Below are positions 19,160-27,741 of a stretch of DNA of 64,000 nucleotides, piece by piece. Position 1 is the stretch's first letter. The number at the start of each line of letters is the position of its first letter. The notes below the pieces were generated by a model, which saw only the letters and a program-made list of their open reading frames with translations, was not told the DNA's origin and did no database searches. Source of the DNA: Albidovulum inexpectatum (GTDB lineage: Bacteria; Pseudomonadota; Alphaproteobacteria; Rhodobacterales; Rhodobacteraceae); contig NZ_PRDS01000002.1 in the NCBI RefSeq assembly GCF_002927635.1, forward strand, positions 124,001 through 188,000, written 5' to 3'. The position numbers were made by a program, and so were the translations under genes.

Positions 19160-19189
19160 TTATAAGAGGTTTGCGGTTCCCAAGGTCAA
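19160..19189 (-). promoter_or_regulatory. Sigma70-type promoter of sodB
   Basis: On the minus strand TTGACC (19189-19184) and TTATAA (19165-19160) are separated by 18 nt. The expected start site is about 30 nt before the sodB ATG. Both boxes are close to consensus for a GC-rich alphaproteobacterium. Confidence 0.6.
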
Positions 19190-19259
19190 GGGCAGCCGTG
19201 GGAGAAACCCGCCGATTTGCGGGCGTGACGCACAAGCCCGGGAATGATAATCAGGCAAA

Positions 19260-19571
19260 ATGCTGCGTCTGTGCCTGATGATCGTTCTTCTGGTGTGTGC
19301 CACACCCACGCTTGCCGGTGCGTCGCCGCTTGCTGGCACCCACGGGTGGCAGTGTGCGCAACACCGGCAAACGCATGGGGCCTGCGCCCCGGCACCCTGC
19401 GGACCGGGCCAGACCTGTCCATCGATGGCGCAGTGTGCCAATGCCGTCTTGCCCGCGCTGCCCCTTGGCCTGCCCGAACGGATGACCGGCGTGACCCTGA
19501 GGTTAGGCGCGCCGACCGATCTGCGCCCGTTGGCCGGACCCGAAACCGACAAACCACCCCCGCGATCCTGA
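19260..19571 (+). CDS. Small cysteine-rich secreted protein, unknown function
   Basis: A 103-residue reading frame not matching any family I know. It starts with a convincing signal peptide (MLRLCLMIVLLVCATPTLAGA). The predicted mature part carries five cysteines (C32, C42, C47, C53, C59) and several histidines within 30 residues, then a Pro-rich tail. It ends 68 nt before a c-type cytochrome gene in the same direction, so the two could share a transcript. A metal- or heme-related periplasmic role is only a guess. The weak ribosome site (ATCAGGCAAA) keeps confidence moderate. Confidence 0.5.
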   Translation: MLRLCLMIVLLVCATPTLAGASPLAGTHGWQCAQHRQTHGACAPAPCGPGQTCPSMAQCANAVLPALPLGLPERMTGVTLRLGAPTDLRPLAGPETDKPPPRS

Positions 19572-19639
19572 TCCTCTGCCCATTCGCCCAGAAGCCGGAC
19601 GACGGTGCCGGACACGTCTTGACGACTGAAGAGGATCAA

Positions 19640-20089
19640 ATGAAACGAACCCAGATCATGGCCATCGCCGGTGCCGTAGCGGCGATCGGCATCATTGCCC
19701 TGTATGCGACCACGACACGTGTCGATACGGCAAAAGACAACGTCGCGAAGGCCTCTCCGGCCATGCCCGGAGAGGCGCTGGTCCGCGTGACCGTACCAAA
19801 CCTGACCGAGGATGAGAGGATCGGCGAGGCCGCCTTCAACGCCCGCTGCGCGCAGTGTCACGGACCGAATGCCGCCGGACGTAACGGCGTTGCGCCGCCG
19901 CTCGTGCACAAGATCTATGAGCCCGGCCACCACGCCGACATGGCGTTCTTCATGGCGGCGCAGAACGGTGTGCGCGCGCATCACTGGCCGTTTGGCGACA
20001 TGCCGCCCGTGCCCGGCATCACCCGCGCCGAGATTGCCAGCATCGTCGCCTATGTCCGGGCGCTGCAACGCGCCAATGGAATCGAATGA
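19640..20089 (+). CDS. Membrane-anchored mono-heme c-type cytochrome
   Basis: A 149-residue class I cytochrome c. An N-terminal hydrophobic segment (residues 6-24) lacks a clear cleavage site, suggesting a membrane anchor with the heme domain in the periplasm. The heme site is CAQCH, and the distal Met is likely in FGDMPPVPG. The start is chosen for the GAAGAGGATC ribosome site and the anchor. It follows the cysteine-rich small ORF. It ends at a hairpin shared with the convergent sox operon. Its electron partners are not evident. Confidence 0.85.
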   Translation: MKRTQIMAIAGAVAAIGIIALYATTTRVDTAKDNVAKASPAMPGEALVRVTVPNLTEDERIGEAAFNARCAQCHGPNAAGRNGVAPPLVHKIYEPGHHADMAFFMAAQNGVRAHHWPFGDMPPVPGITRAEIASIVAYVRALQRANGIE

Positions 20090-20092
20090 AAC

Positions 20093-20112
20093 CGGGGGCC
20101 ATACGGCCCCCG
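20093..20112. terminator. Hairpin between the convergent cytochrome and sox genes
   Basis: CGGGGGCC and GGCCCCCG form a perfect 8-bp stem with loop ATAC, placed exactly between the two stop codons. On the minus strand it is followed by GGTTTCATT. It probably acts as a terminator, best for the sox transcript. Confidence 0.55.
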
Positions 20113-20119
20113 CACCGCA

Positions 20120-20677
20120 TCACTCGAACAGTTCCGACCCGGGACGCGACGAAACCTCGAGAAGCCCCATCACATAGGCCGCGACCGACCGGAAGGAAAC
20201 CAGCGTGAATTCCTCGGGCCCCGACTTCCAGAAGGCGGCTGCGACCTGTGCTGCACGGGTGCGCCGGATCTCCCCCTCTTCGAAACGCTCCATGTCCACG
20301 GGGCAAAGCTTCATCAGGACCTGATGTGCCTTTTCTCCACGGATCGTGAAGACCGCACGCGCGTCCGAGACATCGGCGACAAGATGGTGTTCGCCCGCAA
20401 GCGCCTGTTGCAGCGCCTCGACGGTCGCCGGAGCGTCGCCATAGGGCACCATCAACAACAACTCGTCCGGCGACATCCAGGCAACAGCCTTGCCGTCCGC
20501 GATCTCGATCCGCCGCTGCGCGGGAACGGGAAGGCCCGTCACGGCTTTCACGGCCTTTTTGACCTTCGACGCGCCCAGATCGCCGCGCAGCGTGACCATC
20601 CCGCGCAGGCCGGCTTCGGCCACCTCGACAAAGCCCGCATGCTTCTCGCCCTGCAGGGCGCTGACCGCCTTAGACAT
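20120..20677 (-). CDS. soxG: Sarcosine oxidase subunit gamma
   Basis: A 185-residue subunit of heterotetrameric sarcosine oxidase, which demethylates sarcosine to glycine in the cytoplasm. The gamma subunit is related to the aminomethyltransferase fold and packs against alpha. Family features include RRIEIADGKAVAWMSPDELLLM and LCPVDMERFEEG. It is the last gene of soxB-orf-soxD-soxA-soxG and overlaps soxA by 8 nt. Confidence 0.93.
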   Translation of the reverse strand: MSKAVSALQGEKHAGFVEVAEAGLRGMVTLRGDLGASKVKKAVKAVTGLPVPAQRRIEIADGKAVAWMSPDELLLMVPYGDAPATVEALQQALAGEHHLVADVSDARAVFTIRGEKAHQVLMKLCPVDMERFEEGEIRRTRAAQVAAAFWKSGPEEFTLVSFRSVAAYVMGLLEVSSRPGSELFE

Positions 20678-23651
20678 TCTGCCGCTCTCCTTCCTTGTCG
20701 TAGAAGACCGGATCGACGATCCGCGCCTTGATCACGCGACCACCATCGACGGGGAATTCCAGCACCTCGCCCATCCGTTCGGGCCCGCGACGCACCAGCC
20801 CCAACGCGATGCCACGATCCAGCGTCGGCGAGTAATAGCTGGAGGTCACGCGCCCCTGCATGTTGCGCTGGCCATTGGCATTGTAGCCTTCATCCACCGC
20901 ATAGGCCCCGTCGGGCAGGACCGAACCGTCCAGCGTTTCAAGGCCCACAAGACGCCAGCGCTCGGGCGACACCATGTAGGGGCGCTGCTGCGCGCGCTTG
21001 CCCAGATAGTCTTCCTTCTTCTTCGAGATCGCCCAGTCCAGACCCAGATCCTGCGGGATCACGGTGCCGTCGGTTTCGTCCCCGATCATGATGAAGCCCT
21101 TTTCGGCCCGCAGGACATGCATCGCCTCGGTACCATAGGGGGCCACGCCCAGATCCTCGCCAGCCTCAAGCAGAGCCTGCCACAGGGCAAGTCCTTCGGA
21201 TGCGGGCACGGCGATTTCATAGGACAATTCACCCGAGAACGAGATACGATAGACCCGCGCCCGGAAACCGCCCAGGGTCCCTTCGCGCCATGTCATGAAC
21301 GGGAATGCCTCTTTCGACACATCCATGCCGCCCAGACGCTCCAGCAGGGCACGGGCATTGGGTCCGGCGACGGCGATCTGCGCATATTGCTCGGTCAGGT
21401 TGGCGGTATAGACCTTCCAGTCCCACCACTCGCATTGCAGCCAGTCTTCCATCCACGCATGGATGCGATCCGCGCCCCCGGTCGTGGTGTGGCACAGCCA
21501 GCTGTCCTCGGACAGGCGCACGACCACGCCGTCATCCATCAGGAAGCCGTTTTCGTTGCACATCAGGCCATAGCGGCATTTGCCGACGGGCAACGTGGAC
21601 ATCATGTTGGTATACATCTTGTCCAGGAAGCGGCCCGCATCCGGCCCCTTGACCAGGATCTTGCCAAGCGTCGAGGCGTCGAGAAGCCCGACCGCGTTGC
21701 GCACATTGCGGATCTCGCGGTTCACGGCATCCTGGATGCCCTCACCCGTCCGCAGGTAGCAATAGGGCCGCCGCCACTGCCCGACGGGTTCGAAATGCGC
21801 GCCATGGGTTTCGTGCCAGCCGTGCATCGGTGTGCGACGCATGGGCTGGAAGATCTCGCCCCGGGCCTCGCCCGCGATCGCGCCCATCGAGATCGGCGTG
21901 TAAGGCGGCCGGAAGGTCGTCGTTCCGGTTTCGGGGATCGGTCGGTTCAATGCCTGGGAAAGAACGGCCAGACCGTTGATATTGCTGACCTTGCCCTGGT
22001 CGGTCGCCATGCCCAGCGTGGTATAGCGCTTGGTATGCTCGACGCTTTCATACCCCTCGCGCGCGGCCAGTTCCACGTCCGAGACCTTCACGTCATTCTG
22101 CGGATCAAGCCACATCTTGGCGCGCAGCTCGGGCCCCGCGCCCTGCGGCATGATCCAGACCGGCAGGATCCTTTCTTCGGCCGCGCAGAAGCCTCCCGGC
22201 GCTGCGCCGGTGCCACCGGCGGCGCTGTGCGCATCCTCCAGGACTTCCTGGACCAGCAGCATGCCATTTGCCGCACCGGCCGCCGTGACCATGGCCTGTC
22301 CGTCCGCGCCTGTCGGCGGGCGGTTAGGGTCGGGGCGGAACATCGCCCGCTCCTCGTCCCAGATCAGCTTGCCACCGCAATGCGACCACAGATGCACGAC
22401 CGGCGACCAGCCGCCAGACATCGCGACCACGTCACAGGGGATGAATTCGATCTCGGCGCCTTCGCCGGCGTGGTTGCAGACCGAAACGCCGGTGACACGC
22501 TTGCCGCCCTTGACCTGCGCCACGCCCTTGCCGTCAAGCACGCGCACGCCGCGCTCGCGCACGGCCTGGGCCAGCTCTCCGCCGCCGCCGGGGCGCGCAT
22601 CGATCACGGCCGGAACCGAAAGACCCGCATCCAGCAGGACAAGGGCCGTGCGATAGGCATCGTCGTTGTTCGTCACGATCACGGTACGATCGCCGGGGCT
22701 GACGGCCCAGTTCACGACATAGTCGCGCACGGCCGAAGCCAGCATGACGCCCGGAATGTCGTTGCCCGCAAAGGCCAGCGGACGCTCGATCGCCCCTGTC
22801 GCGGTGATGACGTGACCCGCACGCATCCGCCACAGGCGATGCCGCGGCCGCCCGTCGCCCGGCGTATGGTCGGCCACGCGTTCGTACAGCAGGACGTAGC
22901 CATGGTCGTAAAGACCCGCCGCCATGGTGCGTTCGCGCAGGGTGACATTCGGCATCGCCCGCAGCGTCTGAAGCGCCTGACGAACCCACGCATCGGCCTC
23001 CATCCCGTCGATCTGCGCCCCATCGACAACGGCGCGACCGCCCCAATGCGGCGTCTGTTCGACCAGCCAGACACGCTTGCCCTGCCGACCGGCGGCCAGG
23101 GCCGCGGTCAGGCCGGCGATACCCCCGCCCACGACCAGGAGGTCGCAGAAGGCATAGGCATGTTCATAGCGGTCCTCGTCGCGATGCCGTGGCGCCTTGC
23201 CCAGCCCGGCCGATCGGCGGATGACCGGCTCGAAGACGTGTTTCCAGGCAAAGCGGGGAAACATGAAGGTCTTGTAGTAGAAACCCGCCGGGAACAGGCG
23301 CGCGAGCCGATTGTTGATCGCGCCGATGTCGAATTCCAGGCTGGGCCAGTGGTTCTGGCTTTCCAGCACGGCGCCATCGAACAGCTCGGTCGTCGTGGTG
23401 CGCTGATTGGGCTCGAAGCGGCCGCCTTCGCCCAGACCGACCAGGGCGTTCGGCTCTTCGGCACCCGAGGCCATGATCCCGCGCGGCCGGTGATACTTGA
23501 ACGACCGCCCGACAAGCATCTGCCCCGCCCCCAGCAGCGCCGAGGCCAGCGTGTCACCGGCATATCCCGACATGCGGCGACCGTTGAAGGTGAACTGCAG
23601 CGGCTTGCTCCGGTCGATCAGCCGCCCGCCCTTTTGCAGCCTCGTGCTCAT
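20670..23651 (-). CDS. soxA: Sarcosine oxidase subunit alpha
   Basis: A 993-residue subunit of the usual family length. An N-terminal ferredoxin-like region (residues about 15-95) has the FNGRRMSGYAGDTLASALL beginning. Next comes a FAD/NAD-binding part with VVGGGIAGLTAALAAG, and the C-terminal third (about 600-990) is an aminomethyltransferase (GcvT)-like domain that passes the methyl-derived formaldehyde to tetrahydrofolate. The start at MSTRLQ overlaps the soxD stop by 4 nt; a longer in-frame start only shadows soxD. The opposite strand contains a long open frame that is a GC-skew artefact. Confidence 0.95.
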   Translation of the reverse strand: MSTRLQKGGRLIDRSKPLQFTFNGRRMSGYAGDTLASALLGAGQMLVGRSFKYHRPRGIMASGAEEPNALVGLGEGGRFEPNQRTTTTELFDGAVLESQNHWPSLEFDIGAINNRLARLFPAGFYYKTFMFPRFAWKHVFEPVIRRSAGLGKAPRHRDEDRYEHAYAFCDLLVVGGGIAGLTAALAAGRQGKRVWLVEQTPHWGGRAVVDGAQIDGMEADAWVRQALQTLRAMPNVTLRERTMAAGLYDHGYVLLYERVADHTPGDGRPRHRLWRMRAGHVITATGAIERPLAFAGNDIPGVMLASAVRDYVVNWAVSPGDRTVIVTNNDDAYRTALVLLDAGLSVPAVIDARPGGGGELAQAVRERGVRVLDGKGVAQVKGGKRVTGVSVCNHAGEGAEIEFIPCDVVAMSGGWSPVVHLWSHCGGKLIWDEERAMFRPDPNRPPTGADGQAMVTAAGAANGMLLVQEVLEDAHSAAGGTGAAPGGFCAAEERILPVWIMPQGAGPELRAKMWLDPQNDVKVSDVELAAREGYESVEHTKRYTTLGMATDQGKVSNINGLAVLSQALNRPIPETGTTTFRPPYTPISMGAIAGEARGEIFQPMRRTPMHGWHETHGAHFEPVGQWRRPYCYLRTGEGIQDAVNREIRNVRNAVGLLDASTLGKILVKGPDAGRFLDKMYTNMMSTLPVGKCRYGLMCNENGFLMDDGVVVRLSEDSWLCHTTTGGADRIHAWMEDWLQCEWWDWKVYTANLTEQYAQIAVAGPNARALLERLGGMDVSKEAFPFMTWREGTLGGFRARVYRISFSGELSYEIAVPASEGLALWQALLEAGEDLGVAPYGTEAMHVLRAEKGFIMIGDETDGTVIPQDLGLDWAISKKKEDYLGKRAQQRPYMVSPERWRLVGLETLDGSVLPDGAYAVDEGYNANGQRNMQGRVTSSYYSPTLDRGIALGLVRRGPERMGEVLEFPVDGGRVIKARIVDPVFYDKEGERQNV

Positions 23652-23971
23652 GCCCAGCCCTCCCAGTCGGGTCTTTTCGCCCGTATCCTGTCCTGAATGT
23701 CCTTCGGCGGCTCGGTGGTTTGCGCCGGATAGGTGCCAAAGACCTCGAGCGTCGCGGTGCAGCGCGCGGCGTGGAACCACTTGCCGCAGCCATGGCTGTG
23801 GCGCCAGCGTTCGAAATGAACGCCCTTGGGATTCTTGCGCATGAACAGATAGGCCTCGAATTCGTCATCGCTCGAACCGGGGCCCGCGCGCTTAAGATGC
23901 GCCTCGCCTCCCGGCGTCAGTTCGGTCTCTTCGGCCTTCACGCCGCAATAGGGGCATTCCAGGATCAGCAT
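23648..23971 (-). CDS. soxD: Sarcosine oxidase subunit delta
   Basis: A 107-residue small subunit that binds zinc in heterotetrameric sarcosine oxidase. The ligands are likely C6 and C9 of ECPYCG plus His/Cys residues in RHSHGCGKWFHAARC. Overlaps are tight on both sides: its ATG shares a base with the stop of the inserted membrane-protein gene, and its stop overlaps soxA by 4 nt. In typical operons soxD follows soxB directly. Confidence 0.93.
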   Translation of the reverse strand: MLILECPYCGVKAEETELTPGGEAHLKRAGPGSSDDEFEAYLFMRKNPKGVHFERWRHSHGCGKWFHAARCTATLEVFGTYPAQTTEPPKDIQDRIRAKRPDWEGWA

Positions 23972-24372
23972 TAATTATTCACTCCCAAGACGAATTTGGC
24001 GGCGATATCGCCGTAGCCCGTCTGTAGAGTTCCGATGCAAATTGCCCACAGTTCAATCCTAGTGACGTATGCGATAGACTTCGAATTTTGTGATTTGAAC
24101 GCACCCGATTCCTCGATGTTCTGGACTGTCTTTGTAACGTCGCAGTCCTCGTCCCCTCCTTTGGCTTGCTGTGTCCCCAGAGTGAGTGCATGCTGTAGTT
24201 CATCGAGCGCTTCACGAAAGCTAGCCAAGGCGACCACACCGGTCGCGATCAACAGGCTTCCGGCCCGCTGGACTTGAGTGAAATCTTGGACCACTACTGC
24301 GAGAAGTGTAACAGACAGCCAGCCCAGCCCACCCAGCACAAGGACACATATACTCAACGACTGTCGTGACAT
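23971..24372 (-). CDS. Two-helix membrane protein of unknown function inserted in the sox operon
   Basis: A 133-residue protein I do not recognise. Two hydrophobic helices are visible: residues about 6-27 (SICVLVLGGLGWLSVTLLAVVV) and 36-52 (AGSLLIATGVVALASF). A polar middle includes DELQHALTLGTQQAKGGDEDCD, and the C-terminal end is weakly hydrophobic. GGAGGAAAGAT gives a strong ribosome site, 17 nt after soxB. Its stop and the soxD ATG overlap, so it is translated within the operon. Base composition is clearly lower in GC than its neighbours and codon use is less biased, suggesting acquisition after the operon formed. It is not a standard sarcosine oxidase component. Confidence 0.7.
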   Translation of the reverse strand: MSRQSLSICVLVLGGLGWLSVTLLAVVVQDFTQVQRAGSLLIATGVVALASFREALDELQHALTLGTQQAKGGDEDCDVTKTVQNIEESGAFKSQNSKSIAYVTRIELWAICIGTLQTGYGDIAAKFVLGVNN

Positions 24373-24389
24373 ATCTTTCCTCCTGTTCT

Positions 24390-25637
24390 TCAATGCGCCA
24401 CCCCCGCGGCGACGCTTTCGTCGATGAACTTGCCTTCGCGGAAGCGGAACATCGTGAATTCCTCGGTCAGCGGTGAATGGCCCCGTGCCATCAGTTCCGC
24501 CATCGCCCAGCCAGAGCCGGGGATCGCCTTGAACCCGCCCGTGCCCCAGCCGCAATTGACGAAGATGCCCTCGACCGGCGTCTTCGACAGGATCGGCGAC
24601 CGGTCGCCGGTCATGTCCACGATCCCGCCCCATTGCCGCAGCATCTTCAGCCGCGAGATGATGGGGAAGGTCTCGATCAGGGCGCGCACGGTTTCCTCGA
24701 TATGGTGGAAGCTGCCGCGCTGGGTGTAGTTGTTGAATCCGTCGGTGCCGCCGCCGATCACCATCTCGCCCTTGTCGGACTGGCTCATGTAGCCATGCAC
24801 GGTATTGGCCATCACGACCACGTCCATGCAGGGCTTGATCGGCTCGGAGACCAGCGCCTGCAGCGCGACGCTCTCGATCGGCAGACGGAAACCCGCCATT
24901 TCCGCCAGGACCGAGGAATGCCCCGCCGCGACCAGCGCCAGCTTGTCGCAGTCGATCGGCCCGCGCGTCGTATCGACCCCCTTCACGCGGCCGCCTTCGG
25001 TGCGGATGCCCGTGACCTCGCATTGCTGGATGATGTCCATGCCCATATCCGAGCACGCCCGGGCATAGCCCCAGGCCACCGCATCGTGCCGCGCCGTTCC
25101 GCCCCGGGCCTGATACAGCGCGCCCAGGACGGGGTAACGCGGACCTTCAAGATTGATGATCGGAACCAGTTCCTTGACCCGCTGCGGGCCGATCCATTCG
25201 GTATCCACGCCCTGCAGACGGTTCGCATGCACCGTGCGCTTGTAGCCGCGCACCTCGTGTTCGGTCTGGGCCAGCATCAGCAGACCGCGCGGGCTGAACA
25301 TGACGTTGTAGTTCAGGTCCTGGCTCATCGTCTCGTAAAGGGAACGGGCCTTTTCATAGATCGCGGCCGACGGGTCCTGCAGATAGTTCGACCGGATGAT
25401 CGTCGTGTTGCGCCCGGTATTGCCGCCGCCCAGCCAGCCCTTTTCCAGGACCGCGACATTGGTGATGCCGAAATTCCGGCCCAGGTAATAGGCCGTCGCC
25501 AGCCCGTGGCCACCCGCGCCAACGATGATGACATCGTATTTCCGCTTCGGCTCGGGACTTCTCCAGGCGCGCTCCCAGCCCTGATGGTACTGCATCGCCT
25601 GACGCGCGATGGCAAAGATCGAATATTTCTGGCCCAT
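24390..25637 (-). CDS. soxB: Sarcosine oxidase subunit beta
   Basis: A 415-residue flavoprotein subunit that carries out sarcosine oxidation. The dinucleotide motif DVIIVGAGGHGLATAYYLG starts near residue 35, and the ARGGTARHDAVAWGYA region and C-terminal WGTGGFKAIPGSGWAMAEL match SoxB. The ribosome site AGGGGGA precedes MGQKYS; upstream in-frame ATGs are rejected. It is the first gene of the operon, with an inverted repeat about 80 nt upstream. Confidence 0.95.
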   Translation of the reverse strand: MGQKYSIFAIARQAMQYHQGWERAWRSPEPKRKYDVIIVGAGGHGLATAYYLGRNFGITNVAVLEKGWLGGGNTGRNTTIIRSNYLQDPSAAIYEKARSLYETMSQDLNYNVMFSPRGLLMLAQTEHEVRGYKRTVHANRLQGVDTEWIGPQRVKELVPIINLEGPRYPVLGALYQARGGTARHDAVAWGYARACSDMGMDIIQQCEVTGIRTEGGRVKGVDTTRGPIDCDKLALVAAGHSSVLAEMAGFRLPIESVALQALVSEPIKPCMDVVVMANTVHGYMSQSDKGEMVIGGGTDGFNNYTQRGSFHHIEETVRALIETFPIISRLKMLRQWGGIVDMTGDRSPILSKTPVEGIFVNCGWGTGGFKAIPGSGWAMAELMARGHSPLTEEFTMFRFREGKFIDESVAAGVAH

Positions 25638-25716
25638 GCGAATCCCCCTGCGGTGCGGTGACGCCGCCTGAAGGCTTGATGGAACGGCGCGCCGGATGCA
25701 ACACGCGCAGGCGCGG

Positions 25717-25735
25717 CGCATTTCGTCAAAATGCG
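25717..25735. promoter_or_regulatory. Palindromic candidate operator between soxB and ccmI
   Basis: CGCATTT and AAATGCG flank a 5-nt centre (CGTCA), a perfect 7-bp inverted repeat in the 199-nt divergent gap. On the soxB-coding strand the centre reads TTTGACG, which could serve as a -35 box, so a bound protein would block initiation. No regulator gene is adjacent. The assignment is by symmetry and position only. Confidence 0.4.
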
Positions 25736-25836
25736 ACATTCGGCTGCCCATGCGGCAAGCTGACCCACCGTTCCGGGCACTTCACCCTTTTCGCGGAGCC
25801 ACGCAGCGCTTAGATGAAGGCGAACCTGGAGGAAGA

Positions 25837-27042
25837 ATGACGTTCTGGATTGTCTCGATCGCTGTCGCAGCCGCCTGTTCGGCGCTGATCCTGCGCGCGG
25901 CCCTGCGCGCCCGCGCCGCCGGGGCCGAGGAAAATGCCGATCTGCAAGTCTATCGCGACCAGCTGGCCGAGGTCGAACGCGATGCCGAACGGGGCGTGAT
26001 CGATGACGCCGAGGCCGAGCGACTGCGTATCGAGATCTCGCGCCGCATTCTGGAGGCTGACAGAAAGGGGCGCGCGACGGCTTCGGGTTCCGGCGGCCTG
26101 GCTGTCCCCCTGGTCGCCGTGCTGACGGCGAGCGTCGGGGCCTTCGCGCTGTACATGTGGGTCGGCGCGCCGGGATATCCCGATCTGCCGATTGCCGAAC
26201 GCATTTCCCGCGCGGAGGAGATTCGCGCCTCGCGCCCCTCGCAGGCCGAGGCGATGGCGCAGATTCCACCCGCTCCGGCGCCCGAGGCCGACCCGGCCTA
26301 TGTCACCCTGGTCGAGCGCCTGCGCGCCGCCGTCGCCGCGAACCCCGACGATCCGCAGGGCCAAAGACTGTTGGCCCGCAACGAGGCCGCGCTTGGCAAT
26401 TATGACGCCGCGATCGCCGCGCAACGTCGGCTGATCGAGCTTCTTGGCGACAAGGCCACCGCGACGGACTACGCCACGCTGGCCGACATCTATGTTCTGG
26501 CCGCCGGAGGATACGTTTCGCCCGAAGCCGAAAATGCGCTCGCGCAGGCCCTGCAACTGGACCCGAAGAATGGCATGGCGCGGTTCTACATGGGTCTGAT
26601 GTGGGCGCAGACCGGGCGGCCGGACCTGGCCTTCCGGTTCTGGAAGCCGCTTCTGGACGAAGGCCCCGAGGATGCGCCCTGGATTCCCCCGATCCGCTCG
26701 CAGATCGAACTCGTCGCCCGCGCCGCCGGAGTCGATTACACGCCCATGCCCCCCGCGGGGACGCGCGGACCGGATGCCGCCGCGATGGCCGCGGCGGCCG
26801 ACATGACGCCCGAAGAACGCCAGGCAATGATCCGCAACATGGTCGAAGGCCTTTCCGAGCGCCTTGCGACCGAGGGGGGACCGGCCGAGGATTGGGCGCG
26901 GTTGATCACGTCGTTGTCGGTTCTTGGGGAAACCGAGCGCGCACGCGCGATCCTGGCCGAGGCGCAGTCGCGTTTCGCCGGACACCCGCAGGATCTGGAG
27001 AAACTCAACGCCGCGGCACAACGCGCGGGGCTTGCCGAATGA
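25837..27042 (+). CDS. ccmI: Cytochrome c biogenesis protein CcmI (apocytochrome chaperone)
   Basis: A 401-residue inner-membrane protein. Two transmembrane segments (residues about 4-24 and 88-106) bracket a charged leucine-zipper-like cytoplasmic loop with LQVYRDQLAEVERD, the family hallmark. A periplasmic TPR region (about 155-330) binds apocytochromes and presents them to the heme ligation complex. GGAGGAAGA precedes the ATG. Its stop overlaps the ruvX start. ccmI separated from the rest of the ccm operon is common in this group. Confidence 0.92.
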   Translation: MTFWIVSIAVAAACSALILRAALRARAAGAEENADLQVYRDQLAEVERDAERGVIDDAEAERLRIEISRRILEADRKGRATASGSGGLAVPLVAVLTASVGAFALYMWVGAPGYPDLPIAERISRAEEIRASRPSQAEAMAQIPPAPAPEADPAYVTLVERLRAAVAANPDDPQGQRLLARNEAALGNYDAAIAAQRRLIELLGDKATATDYATLADIYVLAAGGYVSPEAENALAQALQLDPKNGMARFYMGLMWAQTGRPDLAFRFWKPLLDEGPEDAPWIPPIRSQIELVARAAGVDYTPMPPAGTRGPDAAAMAAAADMTPEERQAMIRNMVEGLSERLATEGGPAEDWARLITSLSVLGETERARAILAEAQSRFAGHPQDLEKLNAAAQRAGLAE

Positions 27043-27515
27043 TATTTGAAACGCTTGAGAAATTCGCCGCCGCGCTGCCCGCCAGCCGCCCCGTTGCGGG
27101 CCTTGACCTGGGTACCAAGACCATCGGCGTTGCGATTTCCGATCCCCGGCTGTCGGTCGCAACGCCCCTGCGGACGATCCGGCGAACGAAGTTTACCGCC
27201 GATGCACAGGAACTTCTTGGCCTGTGCGAGGAACGCCAGATCGCCGGGCTGATCCTTGGACTTCCGCGCAACATGGATGGCAGCGAAGGCCCGCGCTGTC
27301 AGTCCACGCGCGCCTTTGCGCGCAACCTGTCGCGGCTGACCGAACTGCCGATCACCTTCTGGGACGAACGTCTGTCCACCGTTGCCGCGGAACGGGCATT
27401 GCTCGAGGCGGATACGTCCCGAAAACGTCGCGCCGAGGTGATCGACCACGTCGCCGCGGGCTTTATCCTGCAAGGAGCGATCGACCGGATCGCCTTTCTG
27501 AGGCGCAGCGCATGA
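27039..27515 (+). CDS. ruvX: Putative pre-16S rRNA nuclease / Holliday junction resolvase YqgF
   Basis: A 158-residue RNase H-fold nuclease. VAGLDLGTKTIGVAIS carries the first catalytic Asp, ITFWDERLSTVAAER the conserved DERLST motif, and RKRRAEVIDHVAAGFILQ the last acidic residues. It is believed to mature the 16S rRNA 5' end. It overlaps ccmI by 4 nt at the start and the DUF1289 gene by 4 nt at the end. Confidence 0.93.
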   Translation: MIFETLEKFAAALPASRPVAGLDLGTKTIGVAISDPRLSVATPLRTIRRTKFTADAQELLGLCEERQIAGLILGLPRNMDGSEGPRCQSTRAFARNLSRLTELPITFWDERLSTVAAERALLEADTSRKRRAEVIDHVAAGFILQGAIDRIAFLRRSA

Positions 27516-27739
27516 ACGACGAGATCTGGAAGCGTGACGAGATCGATTCTCCCTGCGTGAAGATCTGCACGATCCATCCCGCGGAACGTCTGTGCGTGGG
27601 ATGCCTTCGAACGATCGACGAAATCGCGGGCTGGAGCCGCATGTCGGCCGACGAACGCCGCCGCATCATGGCCGAACTGCCGACCCGCGCGCCGCGCCTG
27701 CAACGGCGCCGCGGCGGGCGCGGCGCGCGGCTTGGCTGA
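27512..27739 (+). CDS. DUF1289 small cysteine-motif protein
   Basis: A 75-residue protein with the DUF1289 pattern SPCVKICTIHPAERLCVGCLRTIDEIAGW. The four cysteines likely bind a metal ion. The remainder is Arg-rich. Function is unknown. Coupled translation with ruvX (ATGA overlap) fits a nucleic-acid-related housekeeping role. It ends 2 nt from the convergent manC stop. Confidence 0.88.
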   Translation: MNDEIWKRDEIDSPCVKICTIHPAERLCVGCLRTIDEIAGWSRMSADERRRIMAELPTRAPRLQRRRGGRGARLG

Positions 27740-27741
27740 CA

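Noticed and set aside
20490-23696. 1068-codon open frame opposite soxA on the plus strand
   Set aside because: It is an antisense shadow of a well-recognised gene in GC-rich DNA; its product is His/Arg/Gln-rich with no domain and no ribosome site.
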